16,128 nucleotides of DNA from Brevundimonas sp. UBA7635 (GTDB lineage: Bacteria; Pseudomonadota; Alphaproteobacteria; Caulobacterales; Caulobacteraceae), in contig DLIT01000175.1 in NCBI GenBank assembly GCA_002483865.1, positions 1 to 16,128 of the forward strand. Direction: 5' to 3'. The notes beneath the pieces are model-generated. The model had not been told where the DNA came from and did no database searches. It was given only the letters and a program-made list of their open reading frames with translations. Position numbers and translations under genes: made by a program. Shown here in pieces: positions 6,543 to 13,301 of the stretch (positions are counted from its first letter, which is position 1; the number at the start of each line of letters is the position of its first letter).

Positions 6543-6725
6543 AATCAGGCCTTGTTGGTAAAAACCACAGCAGGTTCAGGATCAGTCGGATCAGGGGCGA
6601 ATACAGGGCCTCACAGCATTGCGTTCGCAAAGGATTCGACGCGAACCTTAATTGGGGAACACATGGCGACTGGCCACGCTTCGGATTACATTCCTTTGTA
6701 AACAGCGATCACCTTCGGGAAATTC
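6543..6725 (+). other. Non-coding leader region before the patatin gene
   Basis: No convincing gene is visible in these 183 bases. TTCGC at 6622-6626 and GCGAA at 6639-6643 form a short inverted repeat, followed by an AT-rich CCTTAATT. A 12-codon ORF at 6663-6701 (MATGHASDYIPL, stop TAA) has GGGGAA a few bases upstream; it may be a chance ORF or a leader peptide. The region presumably holds the promoter of the lipoprotein gene, but no good -35/-10 pair stands out. Confidence 0.3.
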
Positions 6726-8018
6726 ATGCGCGCCCTGCTTCGTCCCTTTGCCGTCCTCTCGCTGGCCTTCAGCGTCGGGGCCTGCGGTACTCTGGACCGG
6801 CCTGACGGCCCCTTGCGGCTGAACGATCCCAATTCGCCCGTCAGCATCGCGCAGGCCCAAATGAGCCGCGAGGCCCGCGTCACGGACTTCTTCAGCGAGT
6901 TTGGAAACCTGATGGCCGACAACCGCGCCACCCGGGTACTGGCCCTGTCGGGCGGCGGGGCCAATGGTGCCTATGGCGGTGGCCTGCTGGTCGGCTGGAG
7001 CGAGAGCGGCACGCGGCCCGTGTTCGATGTGGTGACGGGCGTCTCCACCGGTGCGCTGGCTGCGCCCTTCGCCTTTCTCGGGTCCGAATGGGACATGAAG
7101 CTGTTCGAAGCCTACACCAGCGGCCAGTCGGACAATCTGATCGGCGTACGCAGCTTTGCCGCCGTGCTGAACCCCAGCCTGTTTTCGTCGCATCGCCTGC
7201 ATGATCTGGTGGATTCCTATGTCACGCCCGAACTGCTGCATGCCGTGGCGCGCGAGCATGCGGGCGGACGGCGGTTGCTGGTGGTGACGACCAATCTGGA
7301 TACGCAGGAATCCGTCATCTGGGACATGGGCAGGATCGCCACCCTCGGCGGCGAGGATGCCCGCGACCTGTTCAAGAAGGTCCTTGTCGCCTCGGCCTCC
7401 ATTCCCGGGGTCTTTCCGCCGGTCCTGCTGCCGGGCGAGACGCGCCACGGACAGGTCCAGATGGAGATGCATGTCGATGGCGGGGTCAACCTGCCCTATC
7501 TGGCCGTCCCCGAGGGGCTGATGCTGTGGACATCCCCCCGGCAGGATGCCGTGGCCGGCAGCGCCCTTTACGTCGTGGTCAACGGCCAGACGGGCCGCCA
7601 TGTCGGCACCACTCCGGGACGGTTGAGAGGCATCCTGAGCCGCACCTATGACAGCATGAGCAAGGCCTCGCTGCGCACCCATCTGGCAGTGACAGCGGGT
7701 TTTGCCCGCCGCAACGGGCTGGAGATGATGTTCACCGCCATCCCCGACAATGTGCAGGCCTCGGCGCTGGCCTTTGACCAGGCTTCGATGACGGCCCTGT
7801 TCGAACTGGCGCGCCAGCGCGGGCTGGACGGGTCGGCCTGGCACCGGCTGGACCAGACCGACCCCGCGACTGATTTCGTTCCCGCCAATGACCTGCCCGA
7901 AAGCGCCATTCCGTCCGAACTGGCCATCCCCGAGCCCACGGCCCAGGAGCCCGGCGGTGAAGACCCGGTGCCCTCGGATGAGGAAACCCTGAGCGTGGAG
8001 GAGGCTGACCATGGCTGA
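6726..8018 (+). CDS. Patatin-like phospholipase, predicted lipoprotein
   Basis: Patatin-like enzymes are acyl hydrolases with a Ser-Asp dyad. The 430-residue product begins with a signal sequence ending SVGAC, in which Cys20 is a likely lipidation site, so the protein should be membrane-anchored in the periplasm or outer membrane. The catalytic core follows: glycine-rich oxyanion-hole segment LSGGGANGAYGGG (74-86), nucleophile elbow GVSTG with Ser107, and DGG at 251-253 with Asp251 completing the dyad. All three are intact, so it is probably active. The last 70 or so residues are acidic and Pro/Glu-rich, probably disordered. ATG 6726 gives a clean signal peptide; GGGAAATTC just before it is a modest ribosome binding site. 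Its stop overlaps the start of the DUF4169 gene by eight bases, which suggests coupled translation. Confidence 0.9.
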   Translation: MRALLRPFAVLSLAFSVGACGTLDRPDGPLRLNDPNSPVSIAQAQMSREARVTDFFSEFGNLMADNRATRVLALSGGGANGAYGGGLLVGWSESGTRPVFDVVTGVSTGALAAPFAFLGSEWDMKLFEAYTSGQSDNLIGVRSFAAVLNPSLFSSHRLHDLVDSYVTPELLHAVAREHAGGRRLLVVTTNLDTQESVIWDMGRIATLGGEDARDLFKKVLVASASIPGVFPPVLLPGETRHGQVQMEMHVDGGVNLPYLAVPEGLMLWTSPRQDAVAGSALYVVVNGQTGRHVGTTPGRLRGILSRTYDSMSKASLRTHLAVTAGFARRNGLEMMFTAIPDNVQASALAFDQASMTALFELARQRGLDGSAWHRLDQTDPATDFVPANDLPESAIPSELAIPEPTAQEPGGEDPVPSDEETLSVEEADHG

Positions 8019-8187
8019 GATCATCAACCTGAACCGTGCCAGAAAGTCGCGTGACCGGGCCGAGGCCCGGCGCACGGCCGAGGCCAACCGCCTGGCCTTT
8101 GGCCGCACAAAGGCCGAGCGCACCGCCTCAACCACGGCCAGGGCCCGCGCCGAGGCGGACCTGGACGGTCACAGGCTGGACGACTAG
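8011..8187 (+). CDS. DUF4169 family small protein
   Basis: This 58-residue ORF reads MAEIINLNRARKSRDRAEAR, continues through NRLAFGRTKAERT and ends in DLDGHRLDD. That pattern, with a short hydrophobic start, a long Arg/Ala/Glu-rich helix, FGRTKAE and a DGHR end, is the DUF4169 family, which is widespread in alphaproteobacteria and has no known function. The charged helix would suit a coiled coil or nucleic-acid contact, but that is inference. GAGGAGG lies inside the end of the patatin gene, about nine bases before ATG 8011, and the two genes overlap by eight bases. Its 3' end overlaps the convergent exporter gene by four bases. Confidence 0.88.
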   Translation: MAEIINLNRARKSRDRAEARRTAEANRLAFGRTKAERTASTTARARAEADLDGHRLDD

Positions 8188-9104
8188 GCCGCCGACTTCT
8201 TGGGTGCCCGCATCAGGCAGACCTGGCCAGCCAGCACCAGGCCCAGCCCGACGAGGGCCGGCCATCCGAACCGCGCCCCTTCAAAGATCACCGAGACGAC
8301 CATGGCGATCGGCGGTGTCAGGGCCGAGATATAGCTGGCCAGGGCATAGCCGTGTCGCCGCGCCAGGGTGAAATATAGGCCAAACGTCACCACGGACCCG
8401 ATCAGCGTCAGATAGATCAGCGAGGCGATATAGGCGGGCGTCCAGTCCACCGACCAACTGATGCCCGACACGGCAATAAACAGGACAAGGAAGGCGGTGC
8501 CATAGGCCATGGCCCAGGCTGTGGCCGGTATGACCGCTGCTCCGGCTTTTTGTCCGCGCCAGGCGAACCAGTTGCCCAGCGCCGAGGCCAGGACCGCCGT
8601 CAGCGCAAAGACCAGGCCTGTCGCGGCCTTGTCGCCCAGATCATTCCCCATGACCTCGCCCGCTGACAGTGCGGCCACGCCGACGACGCCCAGTCCGGCC
8701 CCGATCCATGCGCCCGCCGCGGCCTTCTGGCCTGACAGCAGGCGGAACAGGATCAGGTTCACAAAGGCCAGGGCCGCAAAGATGATGGCCACCACGGCCG
8801 AGGCAATCTGCTCCTCGGCGGCATAGACAAAGAAATAGGAGATCGGAAAGGCAAACAGCCCCTGCCCTGCCGCCGCCAGATGCTGCGCCCGCGTCAGGCT
8901 GAGCCTGGACTTCATCAGTCTGGCGACCAGGGCCAGTCCCAGGGCCGCAAAACCGAATCTCAACGCCACCGACACTGCCGCGTGGGTCGCCCCCAACTGG
9001 AAGGTGATGGCATACCAGGTTGTCCCCCAGACCAGCGCGCAAATGGCCACGCTGGCATAGCCGGCCGCATCGACCCGTCCTGCCGTCGGTTCAGACGATG
9101 CCAC
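8184..9104 (-). CDS. EamA/DMT-family transporter
   Basis: The 306-residue protein is almost entirely hydrophobic, with about ten predicted helices arranged as two EamA repeats, the standard fold of the drug/metabolite transporter superfamily in the inner membrane. Typical elements are ALVWGTTWYAITFQLG near the N-terminus (first helix with the WG motif), AAEEQIASAVVAIIFA in the first repeat and a second repeat ending SYISALTPPIAMVVSVIFEG, where the Pro-rich loop is usual. Substrates of this family (amino acids, metabolites, drugs) cannot be assigned from sequence. The GTG start at 9104 has AAGGAAG five bases upstream. It converges on the DUF4169 gene with a four-base overlap and diverges from the RHH gene across about 200 bases. 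Confidence 0.92.
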   Translation of the reverse strand: MASSEPTAGRVDAAGYASVAICALVWGTTWYAITFQLGATHAAVSVALRFGFAALGLALVARLMKSRLSLTRAQHLAAAGQGLFAFPISYFFVYAAEEQIASAVVAIIFAALAFVNLILFRLLSGQKAAAGAWIGAGLGVVGVAALSAGEVMGNDLGDKAATGLVFALTAVLASALGNWFAWRGQKAGAAVIPATAWAMAYGTAFLVLFIAVSGISWSVDWTPAYIASLIYLTLIGSVVTFGLYFTLARRHGYALASYISALTPPIAMVVSVIFEGARFGWPALVGLGLVLAGQVCLMRAPKKSAA

Positions 9105-9228
9105 GCAAACTTCCTTAAAAAGAACCCCGAATGGCGGTGCTGTTAGGCCTGATGTCCGCCGAATGCCAGATTAGAAATCCGTCGTCCGCCGCATCTCTGA
9201 TAAAGTGATCTCAGACCTGGAGCCCAAC

Positions 9229-9297
9229 ATGAAGCCTGTCCCTTGCCTGCCTGTTTGCCTCGTCTCCACATCGGCCTGCCGGCTGGCTGCGCGATAG
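9229..9297 (+). CDS. Possible 22-residue Cys-rich leader peptide
   Basis: A short ORF reads MKPVPCLPVCLVSTSACRLA and two more residues before a TAG stop at 9295-9297. It has a reasonable ribosome binding site (CTGGAG, six bases before the ATG) and stops only four bases before the RHH gene, which itself has a weak ribosome binding site. The spacing suggests translational coupling, and three Cys codons in 22 could suit a sensing leader. No homology is known to me and it may be a chance ORF. Confidence 0.3.
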   Translation: MKPVPCLPVCLVSTSACRLAAR

Positions 9298-9301
9298 GGC
9301 T

Positions 9302-9541
9302 ATGAGCAGTCTGTCCAAGCGTTCCGTGCTGCTGTCCGGCCATGCCACCTCGGTAGCGCTGGAGCCCGAGTTCTGGGCCGTGCTCGACCGCATAGGCGAT
9401 GAGCTGAAACTGACGCGGGCCGGGTTGCTGATCCGTATTGATGCCTGGCGTGGACGTCGGCCGCTTGCGTCGGCTTGCCGTGTGCTGGCATTACAGTGGT
9501 CGGAGGGTGATCGCAGTTTTGCCGAGGATCAGGCTGAATGA
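9302..9541 (+). CDS. Ribbon-helix-helix protein (RHH_4 family)
   Basis: The 79-residue product carries KRSVLLSGHATSVALEPEFW, then a helix with LKLTRAGLLIRIDAWRGRRPLASACRVLAL. This is the RHH_4 pattern: a beta-ribbon (SVxLxGHxTSVxLEPEFW), helix 1 (FWxxLxxIxxE), a turn and helix 2, then LASALRVFVL. Ribbon-helix-helix proteins bind DNA as dimers through the N-terminal strand, but this alphaproteobacterial family has not, to my knowledge, been characterised in detail. The C-terminal tail is acidic. Its start is preceded only by a weak AGGG, and a possible leader ORF ends four bases upstream. Its stop overlaps the next start in an ATGA arrangement (9538-9541), so the two are almost certainly one transcript. 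Confidence 0.85.
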   Translation: MSSLSKRSVLLSGHATSVALEPEFWAVLDRIGDELKLTRAGLLIRIDAWRGRRPLASACRVLALQWSEGDRSFAEDQAE

Positions 9542-10266
9542 CTTTATCCAGGGATCGTCTGTTACCAGCCGCTATTGTCGGTGGCCTGCTGGCCATTGGC
9601 CTGATCGGGGGCGGGGCTCTCGTCGGCCAAGGCGTGGTCAATGCCCGTGCGGGTGACCGCAGCGTAACCGTCCGAGGCCTGTCCGAACGCGACGTGAAGG
9701 CTGACCTGGCGGTCCTGCCGATCCGCTTTACCGCGTCCGGCGATGTCCTGTCCGAAGTGCAGGCCCGCATCGACACCGATCTGGCCACGGTTCGGCAGTT
9801 CCTGACGGCCCAGGGTTACCCTGCTGATGCCATTGACCTGGGCCGTCTTGAGGTTGCCGATACCCGTAGCCGTGAATATGCCAGCCAGACCGGGGGCCCA
9901 CGCTTCATCCTGGCGCAGACCGTGGTCGTCCGCACCCTTGACGTCGATCGGGTCCAGGTCACGACCCGCAGTCTCAATGACCTGGTACGCCAGGGCGTGG
10001 TGCTTCAGGACTTCCGGGGCCCGTCCTATATCTTCACGCGCTTGAACGACGTCCGGCCCGCCATGATCGCAGAGGCCACCGCCTCGGCTCGAACCGGAGC
10101 CGAACAGTTTGCCAAGGATTCAGGGGCACCACTGGGACCGATCAAGTCGGCCGGTCAGGGCTCGTTCCAGATCCTGCCGCGCGATGGCGAGGGTGAAGGG
10201 GACGAAACCTCATCTCTCCATAAGAAGATCAGGGTCGTCACGACCATCAGCTACCGGCTGCGCTGA
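9538..10266 (+). CDS. SIMPL domain-containing (DUF541) membrane-anchored protein
   Basis: The 242-residue protein has one N-terminal membrane segment (about residues 9-36, Gly/Ala/Leu-rich) and then a SIMPL/DUF541 domain facing the periplasm. It starts at RSVTVRGLSERDVKADLAVL, the usual first strand in which VxVxGxxExxVxPD is recognisable, and includes SQTGGPRFILAQTVVVRT and the final strand VVTTISYRL. Family members form oligomeric rings; the role is poorly known, with links to oxidative stress proposed for some members. ATG 9538 overlaps the RHH stop by four bases, pointing to translational coupling with a putative DNA-binding partner. The 3' end overlaps the convergent small membrane protein gene by twenty bases. 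Confidence 0.9.
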   Translation: MTLSRDRLLPAAIVGGLLAIGLIGGGALVGQGVVNARAGDRSVTVRGLSERDVKADLAVLPIRFTASGDVLSEVQARIDTDLATVRQFLTAQGYPADAIDLGRLEVADTRSREYASQTGGPRFILAQTVVVRTLDVDRVQVTTRSLNDLVRQGVVLQDFRGPSYIFTRLNDVRPAMIAEATASARTGAEQFAKDSGAPLGPIKSAGQGSFQILPRDGEGEGDETSSLHKKIRVVTTISYRLR

Positions 10267-10522
10267 CCGTCGGCGGTTCCACCGGGCGAGGCACCGAGGG
10301 CACTGGCGGGGCCTCGGGCGGACGCGGCGTTGCCGGCAGGTTCGGCACCGGCACCCGCAGTTCCAGCCCCGGCTCGGTAGCTTCCGGTCGCAGCATCTGC
10401 ACCACCCTGATGCCCGCCACGGCCAGGACCAGCAGCACGACCAGCAGGCCAAGCGCCACGATCACCAGCCGTCGCCAATCCCGGTGACGGGCCGATGCAG
10501 CCGGGCCTGGCCGGGTTTCCAT
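10247..10522 (-). CDS. Small single-span membrane protein with Pro-rich tail
   Basis: I do not recognise this 91-residue protein. It has a basic N-terminus (ARHRDWRR), a strong transmembrane helix (about residues 18-43, VIVALGLLVVLLVLAVAGIR) and a Pro/Val-rich tail that probably lies in the periplasm. The start ATG 10522 follows the stop of the upstream small gene by five bases, with GAGG overlapping that gap. A longer reading frame extends upstream on the same strand but overlaps the neighbour in another phase. Its 3' end overlaps the SIMPL gene by twenty bases on the opposite strand. Length and base use fit a real gene; function unknown. Confidence 0.65.
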   Translation of the reverse strand: METRPGPAASARHRDWRRLVIVALGLLVVLLVLAVAGIRVVQMLRPEATEPGLELRVPVPNLPATPRPPEAPPVPSVPRPVEPPTVSAAGS

Positions 10523-10527
10523 GGCCT

Positions 10528-10713
10528 CTAGTCGCCAGTCGGATTGGCCGGTGCCGACACCTCGGGCAGGTTGACGTCGACATCCACATCCCGGCCGTCC
10601 GGCGCACCGCCCCGGCCCAGGACGAACCAAGCCAGAATGGCAACGACGACCAACAGGCCCCCGACGATAAAGGCCAGACCGGCATTACTGCCGCCACGCG
10701 ATCCCTCACCCAT
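10528..10713 (-). CDS. Very small single-span membrane protein
   Basis: The 61-residue product has a short Gly/Ser-rich N-terminus, one clear transmembrane helix (about residues 13-32, AFIVGGLLVVVAILAWFVLG) and an acidic, Pro-containing tail with DVDVDVNLPEV. No family is recognised with certainty. The ATG at 10713 has an excellent ribosome binding site, AAGGGAG, six bases upstream, which argues for a real gene. It is followed five bases later by another single-span protein gene in the same direction, so the pair probably forms a two-gene unit and may act together at the inner membrane. Confidence 0.7.
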   Translation of the reverse strand: MGEGSRGGSNAGLAFIVGGLLVVVAILAWFVLGRGGAPDGRDVDVDVNLPEVSAPANPTGD

Positions 10714-10860
10714 GATATCTCCCTTCCCAATGTGCTGGAGGCGAAACGACCCGGGCTGAGGCCGGGTTCCTGTCGGCTCTTTGCCATCAGGGCCTGACTT
10801 TGGCCTCTGTGCTGCTTATGTTCTCATTTCGATTCCGCAAATGCGCGAGCCTGCTGTTCT

Positions 10861-13200
10861 GTGACTGACGTACCCGCCCCCCGCATCTCCGATCTTGCAC
10901 GCCCCCAGCCGCCTGAGGGTCAGGGGGTCAGCGACTACCTGTCCGGCCTGAACCCGGAACAGCGTCTGGCGGTCGAGACGACCGAGGGGCCCGTACTGGT
11001 CCTGGCCGGGGCGGGCACGGGCAAGACGCGGGTCCTGACCACCCGCCTTGCCCACATCCTGGCCACCGGTGGCGCCCGCCCGTGGGAGCTGCTGGTCGTC
11101 ACCTTCACCAACAAGGCCGCCCGCGAGATGCGCGAGCGGATCGGCCACCTGATCGGCAACCAGGCCGAGGGCCTGCGCTGGCTCGGCACCTTCCACTCGG
11201 TCGCGGCCCAGATCCTGCGCCGCCATGCCGAGCTGGTGGGCCTGACCTCCAGCTTCACCATCCTGGACACCGACGACCAGGAGCGCCTGCTCAAGCAGTT
11301 GCTGGAAGCGGCCAATATCGACACCAAGAAGCATACGCCCAAGTCGCTGGCCCACCTGATCGACCACTGGAAGAACCGCGGCTGGACGCCCGACAAGCTG
11401 CCGCCGGGCGAGGACTTCGCCAATGGCCGGGGCCACGCCCTTTATGCCGCCTATCAAAAACGCCTGGCCACGCTCAACGCCTGCGACTTTGGCGACCTCT
11501 TGCTGCATAACCTGACGATCCTGGCCAAAAACGCTGATTTGGCTGAAGAATATCGTCGCCGCTTCAAATACATCCTGGTGGACGAGTATCAGGACACCAA
11601 CGTCGCCCAGTACCTGTGGCTGCGCCTGCTGACCTCCTCGACCGGCAATGTCTGCTGCGTCGGCGACGACGACCAGTCCATCTATGGCTGGCGCGGGGCC
11701 GAGGTGGACAACATCCTGCGCTTCGAGCGCGACTTCCCCGGTGCCCGGACCATCAAGCTGGAGCGAAACTATCGCTCCACCGCCCATATCCTGGGCGCGG
11801 CCTCCGCCCTGATCTCGGCCAACCAGGACCGCCTGGGCAAGACCCTGTGGACCGAGGACCAGAGCGGCGACAAGGTGCGCGTGCGCGGCGTCTGGGACGG
11901 CGAGGCCGAGGCTCGGCTGATTGCCGACGAGATCGAGACTGAACGCAGAAAAGGCATTCCTTACAAGGACATGGCCGTGCTTGTTCGCGCATCGTTTCAA
12001 ATGCGGGCGTTTGAAGAACGCTTCCTGATGCTGGCCATTCCCTATCAGGTGATCGGCGGCCCGCGCTTCTTCGAACGGGCCGAGATCCGCGACGCCCACG
12101 CCTATCTGCGCCTGATCCAGTCCGAGGACGATGACCTGGCCTTCGAGCGCATCGTCAATGTGCCCAAGCGCGGCATCGGCGACACCAGCGTCCAGAAGAT
12201 TCTGCACCTTGCCCGCGAGAACGGCGTCTCGGCCATGAAGGCCGTGCGGCATCTGATCAACGCGGACGAGCTGCCCGGCCGCACCCGCACGCCCCTGACC
12301 AGCTTCGTGCGCGACCTGGACCGCTGGCGCGACCTGCTGAAGATGGGCACACCCCACTGGCAGGTCACCGAGACCCTGCTGGACGAGAGCGGCTATACCG
12401 AAATGCAGAAGGCCGACCGCACCAGCGGCCAGACCCGCCTGGACAACCTCAAGGAACTGGTTCAGGCCATGCAGCAGTTCGACACCCTCCAGGCCTATCT
12501 GGAGCACGTGTCCCTGGTCATGGACATCGACCGCGCGGCCCCCGATTCCGAGACCGGCTCGGTCCAGATCATGACCCTGCACGGGGCCAAGGGGCTGGAG
12601 TTCCCCCTGGTCTTCCTGCCCGGCTGGGAGGAAGGCGTCTTCCCCTCCCAGCGCAGCATCGACGAGAAGGGCACCAAGGGCCTAGAGGAGGAACGCCGCC
12701 TGGCCTACGTCGGCGTCACCCGGGCCAAGCGCGATGCCCGCATCAGCTTTGCCGCCAACCGCATGGTCTATGGCCGCTGGACGACCCAGTTGCCCAGCCG
12801 CTTCGTCGATGAGCTGCCCCTGTCCCACGTAGAGGCACAGTCAGACACCGGCTACTATGGAGCCTCAGCCGGATTGAAGGAGGCCAGGTCTCGCTGGGAC
12901 GACGCCCCCTCCTTTGGCTCCAGCTATTCCAGCCCCGGCTGGAAACGCGCCCAGGCCACGACAGCCACCCAGACGCCCCGGCCAGCCTTTGCCCGCCGCG
13001 CTGTCATCGAGGGCGAAGGCAGGCTGATCGCCACCTCGGACCCCTCCACCGGCTCCGGCTGGTCCCGCGGCGACCGCGTCTTCCACCAGAAGTTCGGCTA
13101 CGGCTCCGTGCGCGCCATCGAGGGCAACAAGCTGATCGTCAGCTTCGACAAGGCCGGTGAGAAAAAGGTCATCGACACCTTCGTGGAAAAGGCGTCCTGA
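10861..13200 (+). CDS. uvrD: UvrD/PcrA-type DNA helicase
   Basis: This superfamily 1 3'-5' helicase acts in nucleotide excision repair, mismatch repair and clearing of stalled replication or transcription complexes. The 779-residue protein contains the Q motif LNPEQRLAV (30-38), Walker A AGAGTGKT (49-56), FTNKAAREM (Ia), Walker B VDEYQDTN with Asp241-Glu242, GDDDQSIYGWRGA (III), LERNYRS (IV), MTLHGAKGLEFPLVFL (V) and EERRLAYVGVTRAK (VI). The C-terminal part after about residue 735 (RGDRVFHQKFGYGSV) looks like the Tudor-like module with which UvrD/PcrA contacts RNA polymerase. The GTG start at 10861 yields MTDVPAPRISDLARP; the ribosome binding site is weak and no better start lies before the Q motif. 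All motifs are intact. Confidence 0.96.
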   Translation: MTDVPAPRISDLARPQPPEGQGVSDYLSGLNPEQRLAVETTEGPVLVLAGAGTGKTRVLTTRLAHILATGGARPWELLVVTFTNKAAREMRERIGHLIGNQAEGLRWLGTFHSVAAQILRRHAELVGLTSSFTILDTDDQERLLKQLLEAANIDTKKHTPKSLAHLIDHWKNRGWTPDKLPPGEDFANGRGHALYAAYQKRLATLNACDFGDLLLHNLTILAKNADLAEEYRRRFKYILVDEYQDTNVAQYLWLRLLTSSTGNVCCVGDDDQSIYGWRGAEVDNILRFERDFPGARTIKLERNYRSTAHILGAASALISANQDRLGKTLWTEDQSGDKVRVRGVWDGEAEARLIADEIETERRKGIPYKDMAVLVRASFQMRAFEERFLMLAIPYQVIGGPRFFERAEIRDAHAYLRLIQSEDDDLAFERIVNVPKRGIGDTSVQKILHLARENGVSAMKAVRHLINADELPGRTRTPLTSFVRDLDRWRDLLKMGTPHWQVTETLLDESGYTEMQKADRTSGQTRLDNLKELVQAMQQFDTLQAYLEHVSLVMDIDRAAPDSETGSVQIMTLHGAKGLEFPLVFLPGWEEGVFPSQRSIDEKGTKGLEEERRLAYVGVTRAKRDARISFAANRMVYGRWTTQLPSRFVDELPLSHVEAQSDTGYYGASAGLKEARSRWDDAPSFGSSYSSPGWKRAQATTATQTPRPAFARRAVIEGEGRLIATSDPSTGSGWSRGDRVFHQKFGYGSVRAIEGNKLIVSFDKAGEKKVIDTFVEKAS

Positions 13201-13301
13201 CCGGCTTCGTCCACAGCTACCTGAAACCGTTTCCCCGCGGCTTGCGTCCTGCTGGCCCGGGGCCTACCAGACCCTGATCCGAATCGCTCCAGACTGAGTA
13301 A

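Noticed and set aside
6648..8135. 495-codon open frame antisense to the patatin gene
   Set aside because: It spans the whole patatin gene and part of DUF4169 and has no recognisable motif, whereas the sense frame carries lipobox, GVSTG and DGG.
10816..12582. 588-codon open frame antisense to uvrD
   Set aside because: Long antisense frames are expected in high-GC genes with G/C-ending codons. The translation is Gly/Gln/Val-rich low complexity, and uvrD on the other strand has all helicase motifs.
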